Source: [Eubacterium] siraeum (GTDB lineage: Bacteria; Bacillota; Clostridia; Oscillospirales; Ruminococcaceae). From it: DNA of 64,000 nucleotides. The translations under genes and the position numbers were made by a program. Where the stretch lies: positions 1,860,001 to 1,924,000 of the forward strand of contig CP102281.1 of the NCBI GenBank assembly GCA_025150425.1. The letters run 5' to 3'. The notes below the pieces were generated by a model that saw only the letters and a program-made list of their open reading frames with translations, was not told the origin of the DNA and ran no database searches. Shown here one piece after another: positions 1-6,800 of this stretch (the first letter of the stretch is position 1; each line of letters begins with the position of its first letter).

Positions 1-521
1 AAATCATTGATTTTGATTTGTTTTACCTTTTGCGCTATGTTGTGAGAGCTTGGAACCTCATTCCAAACATACTGGTCATTACCGTATTCCCAGACATTTT
101 TATTATGAATCAACCTGCACAGTGTTCCATCAGAATTTTTGGCGACAATTGCAACATCAAAACTAAATTCAACTGCAGGTTCATCTTTGAAATGTAACAG
201 AGCTGTCAAGCATGAAGTTGAATCTTGTGATTCGGAAAAGCAAGTCAATCCTTCAGCTTTATCAAGCAAAATACGAACGGTATTTTTTAAATGACGCAGA
301 TCATTCCAATATTCGTCCGGAGCTTTAATTATTTCAAGGTTGTAGTCAAGGTCAAACGGTCCATTGCCGTTTCGTGTAACCATATTTCTTGCTCCACTGC
401 CAACAAGAGTAAATTGGGCGTTAATGCATTTTTCCTTAAGTAAGGCACATGTCTTTTTTAAGACATGTGAACAGTCAGAGCGATACCTTTTGCATTCTGA
501 CTCATTGACAATTCTGTACAT
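1..521 (-). CDS. Nucleotidyltransferase-fold protein, C-terminus outside window
   Basis: At least 173 codons read without a stop from an ATG at 521-519, preceded by an AGGAG-type site; the 3' end runs off the window. The protein shows a nucleotidyltransferase signature: GSGARN near residues 43-48, followed by DLDYNLE (a D-x-D metal pair) near 61-67 and a third acidic strand FSFDVAIV around residue 122. This pattern fits the polymerase-beta-like superfamily (2-5A synthetase / CCA-adding type folds). The substrate cannot be told from the sequence. It could be a toxin or signalling nucleotidyltransferase or an unassigned housekeeping enzyme. Confidence 0.7.
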   Translation of the reverse strand, partial: MYRIVNESECKRYRSDCSHVLKKTCALLKEKCINAQFTLVGSGARNMVTRNGNGPFDLDYNLEIIKAPDEYWNDLRHLKNTVRILLDKAEGLTCFSESQDSTSCLTALLHFKDEPAVEFSFDVAIVAKNSDGTLCRLIHNKNVWEYGNDQYVWNEVPSSHNIAQKVKQIKIND

Positions 522-619
522 TTTATATTTCTCCTTTTCGCCCATGCCACCCATTCAACACTTTAGTGATAAATCATTAAATTATATCAGAAAATTTTTA
601 TTTGTCAATACTCATTCTG

Positions 620-660
620 AAAAAATAAGCGATTGCAGTAAAAAATACTGAAATCGCTTA
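620..660 (-). terminator. Intrinsic terminator of the tRNA-Pro unit
   Basis: On the minus strand AAGCGATTTCAGTA pairs with TACTGCAATCGCTT across a T-rich loop and is followed by ATTTTTT. It starts a few bases after the encoded CCA of tRNA-Pro. Confidence 0.85.
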
Positions 661-665
661 AAAAT

Positions 666-741
666 TGGTCGGAGTGGCGAGGCTCAAACTCGCGGCCTCC
701 GCATCCCAAATGCGGCGCGCTATCAACTGCGCTACACCCCG
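666..741 (-). tRNA. tRNA-Pro(TGG), CCA encoded
   Basis: Cloverleaf with acceptor CGGGGTG/CACTCCG, anticodon loop TTTGGGA and encoded CCA. The D-loop reads AGTTGATA and the T-loop TTTGAGC. Position 19 is therefore A instead of the near-universal G, and position 56 is T instead of C, so the D-loop/T-loop tertiary pair G19-C56 becomes A19-U56. The gene lies about 810 bp from the only good upstream promoter (1559-1587), with four 5'-half copies in between. Appears functional because all stems are intact. Confidence 0.93.
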
Positions 742-894
742 ATAGTTATTAAATTGTGGTCGTGTAAGTGGTCAAATCTGTGGTCAGACACGGTTTTGAC
801 CGCTGTTTTTTGTTTTCCAAACTGCCCGAAATCCGCACGGTTGAAGGGCTTTCTGCAATTTTCGCTTTCGTGCGGTGCGAAGACCGCCTATGCT

Positions 895-931
895 CCCAAA
901 TGCGGCGCGCTATCAACTGCGCTACACCCCG
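895..931 (-). pseudogene. tRNA-Pro 5' half, copy d
   Basis: Identical over 37 nt to the 5' half of the intact tRNA-Pro, including the unusual A19 (TTGATA). Homology to tRNA stops at position 38; no 3' half follows. Confidence 0.85.
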
Positions 932-1084
932 ATAGTTATTAAATTGTGGTCGTGTAAGTGGTCAAATCTGTGGTCAAACACAGTTTTGACTGCCTTTTTT
1001 CATTTTCCGAACCGCCCGAAATCTGCACGTTTAAAGGGTTTTCGGCGGTTGGCACCGATAAACGTCAGAAATGCCGTCTATGCT

Positions 1085-1121
1085 CCCAAAGCAGGCGCGC
1101 TACCACCTGCGCTACACCTCG
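1085..1121 (-). pseudogene. tRNA-Pro 5' half, copy c
   Basis: 37-nt tRNA 5' half with acceptor strand CGAGGTG, canonical D-loop (GGTGGTA) and anticodon strand CCTGCTTTGGG. It differs from the intact gene and keeps G18G19. No T-arm follows. Confidence 0.85.
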
Positions 1122-1138
1122 ATATTTTTATATCAACA

Positions 1139-1288
1139 TTTTTTCTTATATCTCTGTTTTCTTCCCTGCTTTGTCCGCCCTCTTGCGGTTCCCGTAATCT
1201 CTTCGGCTCAATAGTGAGCCTCGACATTCCGACCACTGCGCCTAAAATCGTTCGCTTTTTCTGCCACCGGCAGCGCTCACGTTTTTTG
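1139..1288 (-). repeat. tRNA-associated element R, copy 2
   Basis: About 150 bp, nearly identical to 1341-1491. On the minus strand it contains hairpin CTGCC-GGT-GGCAG, then GGCGCAG.GGTCGG, then hairpin GGCTCA-CTAT-TGAGCC, then ACGGGAACCGCAAG.GG. A diverged copy lies at 54262-54363 beside tRNA-Asn. Confidence 0.75.
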
Positions 1289-1325
1289 CCCAAAGCAGGC
1301 GCGCTACCACCTGCGCTACACCTCG
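1289..1325 (-). pseudogene. tRNA-Pro 5' half, copy b
   Basis: Same sequence as copy c over 37 nt. tRNA homology ends after position 37 and is followed by CAAAAAACG, the start of element R. Confidence 0.85.
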
Positions 1326-1340
1326 ATATTTTTATATCAA

Positions 1341-1491
1341 CTTTTTTCTTATATCTCTGTTTTCTTCCCTGCTTTGTCCGCCCTCTTGCGGTTCCCGTAA
1401 TCTCTTCGGCTCAATAATGAGCCTCGACATTCCGACCGCTGCGCCTAAAAACGCTCGCTTTTTCTGCCACCGGCAGCGCTCACGTTTTTTG
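1341..1491 (-). repeat. tRNA-associated element R, copy 1
   Basis: Second member of the R family in the tRNA-Pro array, with the same order of two hairpins and the GGGAACCGCAAG tail as 1139-1288. It differs from that copy by a few substitutions, including one in the loop of the second hairpin. Confidence 0.75.
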
Positions 1492-1528
1492 CCCAAAGCA
1501 GGCGCGCTACCACCTGCGCTACACCTCG
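1492..1528 (-). pseudogene. tRNA-Pro 5' half, copy a (promoter-proximal)
   Basis: 37-nt 5' half identical to copies b and c. It lies about 30 nt after the -10 box at 1559-1564, the place where the original tRNA-Pro gene would be expected to start. Confidence 0.85.
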
Positions 1529-1558
1529 ATACTGCTATTATCTGAATACAGCTTAAAT

Positions 1559-1587
1559 ATTATAGCATAATAAATCCCTCTTGTCAA
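1559..1587 (-). promoter_or_regulatory. Sigma-A promoter of the tRNA-Pro array
   Basis: On the minus strand TTGACA (1587-1582), 17-bp spacer, TATAAT (1564-1559): a perfect consensus promoter pointing into the tRNA-half array. No other comparable promoter is seen before the intact tRNA-Pro. Confidence 0.85.
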
Positions 1588-1734
1588 CTGCTTTCAATTT
1601 TGATTTTGATTTATGATTGTTGGTTTTAATAATGCGTTACAAAAAGCAAAGTTTTCCACTTAATAGGACGGATAGGATTTGTTAACAACAGAATTATAAT
1701 GCGTAATCCCACCTCGCCCACCAAATCCCCAAAA

Positions 1735-1768
1735 GAAAAACCCCCTCAATCGCAGTGACAGAGAGGAT
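1735..1768 (-). terminator. Probable terminator after tRNA-Gln
   Basis: Minus strand: CCTC...GAGG-type stem with a short bulge followed by GGGGGTTTTTCTTTT, starting eight bases past the CCA of tRNA-Gln. Confidence 0.5.
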
Positions 1769-1775
1769 TTACACA

Positions 1776-1850
1776 TGGCTGGGATAGCGGGATTTGAACC
1801 CACGAGTGACGGAGTCAAAGTCCGTTGCCTTACCGCTTGGCTATATCCCA
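1776..1850 (-). tRNA. tRNA-Gln(TTG), CCA encoded
   Basis: Acceptor TGGGATA/TATCCCA, anticodon loop TTTGACT (anticodon TTG), T-loop TTCAAAT, GCCA end. Last gene of the Gly-Arg-His-Gln cluster. Confidence 0.95.
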
Positions 1851-1855
1851 GTATA

Positions 1856-1900
1856 AACGAATGCCGCCGGCACTATAAGCCAGCGCAGGCGGCATTCGTT
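1856..1900 (-). terminator. Stem-loop between tRNA-His and tRNA-Gln
   Basis: Perfect 13-bp inverted repeat AACGAATGCCGCC/GGCGGCATTCGTT with a 19-nt loop. The following T run is weak, so it could be a partial terminator or a processing structure. Confidence 0.55.
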
Positions 1901-1911
1901 CTTAATAAATA

Positions 1912-1989
1912 TGGGGTGGGAGATGGGACTCGAACCCACGATCTTCGGGACCACAATCCGACGCGTTAACCAGCTACGCTACACCCACC
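1912..1989 (-). tRNA. tRNA-His(GTG), CCA encoded
   Basis: Anticodon loop TGTGGTC, G at -1 facing C73, T-loop TTCGAGT, encoded CCA. The acceptor stem GTGGGTG/CTCCCAC contains a T6-T67 mismatch, unusual for an expressed tRNA. Confidence 0.93.
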
Positions 1990-1994
1990 ATAAA

Positions 1995-2071
<77 letters not shown>

Positions 2072-2105
2072 ATGGTCTGCATTTTCATATTTATCAAAAT
2101 AAATA

Positions 2106-2127
2106 AGTTTTCACTTTCGTGAAAACT
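2106..2127 (-). terminator. Hairpin directly after tRNA-Gly
   Basis: Nine-bp inverted repeat AGTTTTCAC/GTGAAAACT two bases past the tRNA-Gly CCA, followed on the minus strand by TTATTTATTTT. Possible leaky terminator or processing signal inside the tRNA cluster. Confidence 0.5.
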
Positions 2128-2128
2128 A

Positions 2129-2203
2129 TGGAGCGGGTGATGGGAATCGAACCCACACAACCAGCTTGGAAGGCTGGGATTCTAGCCATTGAACTACACC
2201 CGC
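2129..2203 (-). tRNA. tRNA-Gly(TCC), CCA encoded
   Basis: Acceptor GCGGGTG/CACCCGC, anticodon loop TTCCAAG, T-loop TTCGATT, encoded CCA. First gene behind the promoter at 2251-2279. Confidence 0.95.
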
Positions 2204-2250
2204 ATATTCATTAACTGCTTTAAAAGCACACATCTCATTGACGCTTGTAT

Positions 2251-2279
2251 ATTATAACACAATAAAAATGAAATGTCAA
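2251..2279 (-). promoter_or_regulatory. Sigma-A promoter of the tRNA Gly-Arg-His-Gln cluster
   Basis: Minus strand TTGACA (2279-2274), 17-bp spacer, TATAAT (2256-2251), ending about 47 bp before tRNA-Gly. Confidence 0.85.
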
Positions 2280-2387
2280 GACTTTTTTGAAAATTTTTCG
2301 ATTTTCTTTTACAGCTTAAAATTGCCGCCATTTCGTGACAATAAATGTCCCGTAAAGCAGATACATATTTTATTATTTGCCTCACAT

Positions 2388-2424
2388 CATATCCATCCCT
2401 GCCCTTTTAGCAAGGATGGATATG
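2388..2424 (-). terminator. Stem-loop after the GH5 gene
   Basis: Perfect 11-bp inverted repeat CATATCCATCC/GGATGGATATG, 38 bp past the GH5 stop. No strong T run on either side, so it may protect the mRNA end or be a weak terminator. Confidence 0.5.
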
Positions 2425-2461
2425 ACGTTATCGGCATTTAAATTTCATCGCTTATCAGGCT

Positions 2462-4441
2462 CTAAAGTCCCTTGGCATCCTTCAGCGTGATACCGTTTTC
2501 ACCGAGTGCGATTTTATGATCAAGACCTACGAACTTGCCGTTTTCCTGCCACAGAACCTCCTTTACAAATGCGTACTTTTCTTCGTCCCACGTTGAAAAA
2601 TCATCAAGCACAAGTCCGCCCGTATCGCCAGAGTTGGCATTGTAGCACCAGAATGTGTGGTTAAGATGGTTCTCGCTTATCAGACGGCGCATACAGGTCA
2701 TCCATTTAAGATTAGGCTCCTTCATAAATCCGCCCCATTCTCCTATAAGAAGCGGTGCGGTATTGTTCTTGTAGATGAAGAACCAGTTATCCTGCCAGCA
2801 GTCACGCATAAGGCTATCAAAATCATAGTCGCCCTCAAACCACGGCTGCTGATAAACCGTAGGACCGTAGTCGTGCGGAGAATACACCAGCTTGTTCTGA
2901 TATTTTCCGAGATTGACAGGAAAATCCTTTACGCCCCTGAGATTACCGCCCCACCAGTTGAAATAGTAATCATCGTCATTTGTCGAGCTGAAATCCTTGT
3001 TGCTCTTAATATCTGTCGGATATATCTCGGTACCCTCTACCATTATAAGCACATTCGGATTCTTGGCAAGTATTCTTGATGCGGCAGTTTCGGCAACATA
3101 TTTCCAGTTGTTAGCCGAATCGGAATCGTTCCATATCGCCGCTTTATCCGCTTCATAGGGCTTGCCGTGCGGCTCGTTCTTGAGATCGTACGCTATTATC
3201 GTATCATTATCCTTATAACGTTCCGCCATCCACTCAAGCGCCTTGTAATAATCCTCTGCGCTTACCTTGTCGGTATACCAGAGATTCACCGTATGCCCTG
3301 AGGCATTTGTTTCTGCGGAATGAATGTCCGGCATAACCTTAATACCGTTCTCCTCCGCCAGCTTCAGAAAATAATCGAATATCTGAAAGCTGTTCATACT
3401 GTTAAGCTCTGTGTTGTAGGCATTGTTGTAGTTTGCCTTGGGATATTCTCCCGCCGCCCACGAATTTATAAGCTCAGCCGACATCGGCACACGGATAAGG
3501 TTGAATCCGTGATCGGCAATAGCCTTTACGGACGACTTAAGCTCACTGTTCCATAAGCCGTCGAATGTATTCGTGCCGGTATTATATCCAAACCAGTTAA
3601 CACCTGTAAGCCACACCTGCTTACCGTCTTTATCAAGGATTTTGTTTCCGTCCGTATGAAGCCAGTCGTCACCCTGTTCGCCGTCCTTGCTCCTTTCAAG
3701 CAGTGCGTCAACATCTGCTTCGGAAGTGCCGTTGCCGTTTGCATTCTGATTGTTCTGATTGTTCTGATTTACATTTCCCGCTTTAACAACGCACTGCGTT
3801 TTGTTAAGCTCTGCCCTGTTTATTTTCAGTTCTTTGTCCGTATTCAGATTACAGCCGATAACCACAGTGGAGCCTGGCTGAATATCCCCGTTATATTCGG
3901 CATTTGTCACAGTTACCGTATTTCCGTTTTGGCTGTATGTGCCGTTCCAGCCCTCACAGCCTTTAAGACCGTCTATTTCAACGACCAGCTCCCAGCCCGA
4001 AATTACGCTGTTTGTATTGTTGGTGATACCAAACTGAACTCCGTAATTCAGATTTCCGTCGTTGCCCCACGAATTATCTACGGAATATTGCAGGATGATG
4101 CCGTCTTCCGTTACAACACCCTGCGAGCTGTCTGTCGAAGTATCGCTCTGCGTGCTTTGTGGTAATGATGAGCTTTCGCTGTTATCTGCGGATGTGCCGC
4201 TCTGCGATGATGACGATTCATCGACGGTTTTCCCTCCCGCAAGAATCACTGCGAGCGTTACCGAAAGTCCTATTATCACCGCCGCCATAGCCGCTATAAT
4301 TACAATAAGCCATTTAGGCACAGCCGTCTTAATGCCGGCTTTTGCCGCTTCGGTCGTGCTTTCATTCTCAGTCAATATTTCAGCGCTGTTCTGCTCCGGA
4401 TTTTCTTCCGTTTGCGAAACATTTGTGTTCTTTTCTTCCAT
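2462..4441 (-). CDS. Membrane-anchored GH5 endoglucanase with CBM2-like domain
   Basis: 659 aa. Residues 1-43 are an acidic cytoplasmic tail without a cleavable signal. Residues 44-67 are one membrane segment, giving a type II anchored protein. A Ser/Thr-rich linker follows to about residue 110. A CBM2-like beta-sandwich spans about 113-205 (conserved [19 protein letters not shown]). A Gln/Asn-rich linker leads to a GH5 catalytic domain from about 255 to 640. The acid/base Glu is in NEPHG (E423) and the nucleophile in GEWGG (E568). Known GH5 enzymes of this type cut beta-1,4-glucans; substrate here is inferred. It follows the GH32 gene by 21 bp on the same strand, with an AAGGGA ribosome site, so the two are likely co-transcribed. 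Confidence 0.88.
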   Translation of the reverse strand: MEEKNTNVSQTEENPEQNSAEILTENESTTEAAKAGIKTAVPKWLIVIIAAMAAVIIGLSVTLAVILAGGKTVDESSSSQSGTSADNSESSSLPQSTQSDTSTDSSQGVVTEDGIILQYSVDNSWGNDGNLNYGVQFGITNNTNSVISGWELVVEIDGLKGCEGWNGTYSQNGNTVTVTNAEYNGDIQPGSTVVIGCNLNTDKELKINRAELNKTQCVVKAGNVNQNNQNNQNANGNGTSEADVDALLERSKDGEQGDDWLHTDGNKILDKDGKQVWLTGVNWFGYNTGTNTFDGLWNSELKSSVKAIADHGFNLIRVPMSAELINSWAAGEYPKANYNNAYNTELNSMNSFQIFDYFLKLAEENGIKVMPDIHSAETNASGHTVNLWYTDKVSAEDYYKALEWMAERYKDNDTIIAYDLKNEPHGKPYEADKAAIWNDSDSANNWKYVAETAASRILAKNPNVLIMVEGTEIYPTDIKSNKDFSSTNDDDYYFNWWGGNLRGVKDFPVNLGKYQNKLVYSPHDYGPTVYQQPWFEGDYDFDSLMRDCWQDNWFFIYKNNTAPLLIGEWGGFMKEPNLKWMTCMRRLISENHLNHTFWCYNANSGDTGGLVLDDFSTWDEEKYAFVKEVLWQENGKFVGLDHKIALGENGITLKDAKGL

Positions 4442-4462
4442 GATATATTCCCTTTCAGATAT

Positions 4463-5764
4463 TTATTCCGTCACGAAAATCTCGTATTCTCCGCCTTCAA
4501 TTATATCCGACAATCCGTAAACCACACTGCTCAGCACATATTCCCCGTCATTGATATATATTTCTATCAGATTGCTGTCGACATAGATTTCGAGCCTGTT
4601 TCCCTCTTTCACAACAGGTGTTTTTGCAATAAGCCTGTAATTTTTATCATTTATAAAAACCGCTGTACGATCAGTTATGATAATATCATCTTCACGGCGA
4701 ATGATATAACCGCCGACATTTATGCTCTCCCCGTTGTTTATCGCTGTTTTCAGCATATATCCCGATTTATGCGAGGGCTTGCCGCTCTTTTTTGAAAAGG
4801 CTTTTCTTATGTTCGGGTGAGGTGAAAAATATATGTGATTATTTCTTACGTCAACCACACGAGGTATACACATCATACCTATGCGTTTATTCTCATTATT
4901 GCCTACCGCTTCGGGCATTCTCGCCCACGCAATAACAACACGTCTGCCGTTTTCGTCCGTATTGCTCTGCGGCGCATACATGTCTATGCCGTAATCAAAC
5001 ATACTGTATTCATCGCTCATAGTCATTTTACAGCTTTTTTCGTCAAAATCCGCAAAACAGCATATCGCCGCTGAATCATACGTCATATTATCATTAAGTA
5101 TTCCGATGGGTGAAAAGATTACAACGCCTTTACCGTTGACTTCAAAATAATCAGGGCATTCCCAGATACAGCCGAATCCTCTTTTTTCGCAATAATTCAC
5201 ATATTCCCAGTTTTCAAGATTTTCGCTTTTGAAAAACAGGAATCTTCCGTTATTGTCATAGGTGCTTCCGACTATCATATACCACGCATCACTGCCACGC
5301 CATACCTTAGGATCTCTGGTGTCGGATTCCGAGCCTGAAGTGCTGTCACGCAAAGGTTGAATTATCGTAGTTTTCGCATTGAAATTATCAAAGGTATATC
5401 CGTCTTGCGAAACAATCTTCATCTGTGACGCTATAAAGCCGTAATTCAGTGCGCAGTTGATATTTTCGGGATCTTCCTCACGATAATTTATGCCGGTATA
5501 AAAAATGTGCATTTTCCCGTCATGCTCGACCGCACTACCCGAGAAGCATCCGCTCCTGTCATTTTTCTTGGTAGGATAAAGAGCTATCCCCTTATGCTCC
5601 CATGTAACAAGATCGTCACTTACAGCGTGTCCCCAGTGCATTCTGCCCCATACCGGCGCATAGGGAAAATGCTGATAGAACAAATGGTACTTACCTTTAT
5701 AATATATAAATCCGTTGGGATCGTTTATCCAGTTTGACGGTGATTTCAGATGTATCTTGTCCAC
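4463..5764 (-). CDS. GH32 beta-fructosidase / sucrose-6-phosphate hydrolase
   Basis: 433 aa, starting at GTG 5764 five bases after AAAAGGAGC. The GH32 five-bladed propeller signatures are present: WINDPNG with nucleophile D15, RDPK near residues 150-153 (transition-state Asp), and WECPD with acid/base E202. There is no signal peptide, so the enzyme is cytoplasmic and should hydrolyse sucrose, sucrose-6-phosphate or short fructans. The C-terminal beta-sandwich module is short. It is the first gene of a pair with the GH5 gene. A perfect 16-bp palindrome 43 bp upstream (5807-5822) may be an operator. Confidence 0.9.
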   Translation of the reverse strand: MDKIHLKSPSNWINDPNGFIYYKGKYHLFYQHFPYAPVWGRMHWGHAVSDDLVTWEHKGIALYPTKKNDRSGCFSGSAVEHDGKMHIFYTGINYREEDPENINCALNYGFIASQMKIVSQDGYTFDNFNAKTTIIQPLRDSTSGSESDTRDPKVWRGSDAWYMIVGSTYDNNGRFLFFKSENLENWEYVNYCEKRGFGCIWECPDYFEVNGKGVVIFSPIGILNDNMTYDSAAICCFADFDEKSCKMTMSDEYSMFDYGIDMYAPQSNTDENGRRVVIAWARMPEAVGNNENKRIGMMCIPRVVDVRNNHIYFSPHPNIRKAFSKKSGKPSHKSGYMLKTAINNGESINVGGYIIRREDDIIITDRTAVFINDKNYRLIAKTPVVKEGNRLEIYVDSNLIEIYINDGEYVLSSVVYGLSDIIEGGEYEIFVTE

Positions 5765-5806
5765 AAAAAGCTCCTTTTCTCATTTGCAAATCAATTTTCC
5801 TTACCG

Positions 5807-5822
5807 TATATCGTCCGATATA
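5807..5822. promoter_or_regulatory. 16-bp palindrome upstream of GH32, candidate operator
   Basis: TATATCGTCCGATATA is an inverted repeat with 7-bp arms and a 2-bp centre, lying between the GH32 start and the mscS remnant. Position and symmetry suggest a repressor site; no regulator gene is adjacent. Confidence 0.45.
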
Positions 5823-5826
5823 ACAA

Positions 5827-5854
5827 TTCGCAGAGCCTGCGACAGCTCTGCGAA
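5827..5854 (-). terminator. Terminator of the cdaA-cdaR-mscS unit
   Basis: TTCGCAGAGC/GCTCTGCGAA, a 10-bp stem with 8-nt loop, 16 bp after the last stop codon, followed on the minus strand by TTGTTATAT. Confidence 0.65.
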
Positions 5855-5870
5855 AGCATTATTGCCTGCT

Positions 5871-6779
5871 TTATTTTTTAGTAGCGGCATCCTGATTGTC
5901 TTTTTTCAGATGCACATCAAGCTGATTATAGGGTATCTCAATACCGTTCTTATCAAACTGCTCCTTGACCGCTTCGTTAAGGTCAAAGTATACCGTCCAG
6001 TAGTCCTCAGCCTTTACCCACGGATAACAGGTTATTCTTACAGCGCTCTCGGCAAGCTCGGTTATCCTGATTTTTGGCTCAGGCTCTTTAAGTATAAGCT
6101 CGTGAGCATCTGTTATGCTTTTGAGAACCTCCATCGCCTTTCTGAAATCGGCATTTTAAGAAATCGTATATACCATATCCACACGCCTTATTCCAAGCGT
6201 TGTATAGTTGGTGACCTTCTTTGATGTTATCTGCCCGTTGGGATAGAAGATGGCTTTATTATCGTATGAATGAAGCTCGGTATACCACATATTGATTGCT
6301 TCAACCGTACCCTCGACGTCATCGACCTTGATGTAATCTCCTATTTTGAACGGCTTTGTGAGCATTATGCTGAATCCGCCCGCTATATTTGAAAGGCTGT
6401 CCTGAAGCGCAAGTCCGATGGCAACGCCTGCCGTACCTATCACAGCTATTATAGAAGTCATCGGAACGCCGAGAACGGCGAGAACAATAGTAGCAAGCAG
6501 CGCATAAAGCAGTATTCTGACCAATGAATAAATAAAGCGTGAAACAGTCTTGTCGATAACATCGTGTTTCATACCCCTGCTCATCATTTTCAGCACGAGC
6601 TTGGAAATAACTATTCCTACTATCAGTATTATCGCCGCCGCAATCAGCGTAGGCAGATATCCTACAAAAGCGTTTATCATTTGATTGAAAAACGTTTCAG
6701 CTTCTTTTATCTGCTCCTGCGCATTCTCAAGCGGATCGGTAGACGTACCGACCGCCTGTGAAAGCAATGAAATATTCAA
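5871..6779 (-). pseudogene. MscS-family mechanosensitive channel, interrupted by in-frame TAA
   Basis: Starts at TTG 6779 (GGAG eight bases upstream), 21 bp after cdaR. The first 207 codons carry the N-terminal helices, pore helix and beta domain (IGTAGVAIGLALQDSLSNIAG; GDYIKVDDVEGTVE) and end at TAA 6158-6156. Without any frame change the next codons continue as NADFRKAMEVL and 87 further residues of the MscS C-terminal domain up to 5871. Family members usually have an aromatic residue plus D/N here (Y-x-x-D-x-x-K-A), so a Tyr codon TAC/TAT mutated to TAA is the simplest reading. Restored length would be about 302 aa, normal for MscS. A sequencing error cannot be excluded. Confidence 0.85.
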
Positions 6780-6800
6780 GAAAACATCTCCGTTCCGATT

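Larger units (their letters stand above)
705..1528 (-). repeat. Tandem array with tRNA-Pro 5' halves (units of 190, 190, 204, 203 bp)
   Basis: Each unit begins with the same 37 nt of tRNA-Pro (positions 1-37, ending just after the anticodon) and continues into a spacer of about 153-167 bp. Halves start at 705 (within the intact gene), 895, 1085, 1289 and 1492. The two units nearest the intact gene share one spacer type; the two promoter-proximal units share another, containing element R. The unit-1 and unit-2 spacers also carry GTGGTC three times at exact 12-bp spacing (756, 768, 780 and 946, 958, 970 on the plus strand). Confidence 0.9.

Noticed and set aside
1078-1417. Open frames across the tRNA-half array on both strands
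   Set aside because: They run through tRNA and element R repeats, lack ribosome sites and change frame between units.
705-1528. CRISPR-like array of short repeats with long spacers
   Set aside because: The repeat is the 5' half of tRNA-Pro, units are about 190-204 bp, spacers are themselves repeated, and no cas gene is in the window.
666-1528. Group I intron in the tRNA-Pro anticodon loop
   Set aside because: Spacers of 153-167 bp are shorter than known group I introns, show no P/Q/R/S core, and separate repeated 5' halves, not one 5' and one 3' half.
3656-4165. 169-codon plus-strand frame opposite the GH5 gene
   Set aside because: Shadow of the GH5 reading frame; no ribosome site, no family, and it crosses the linker and CBM coding region.
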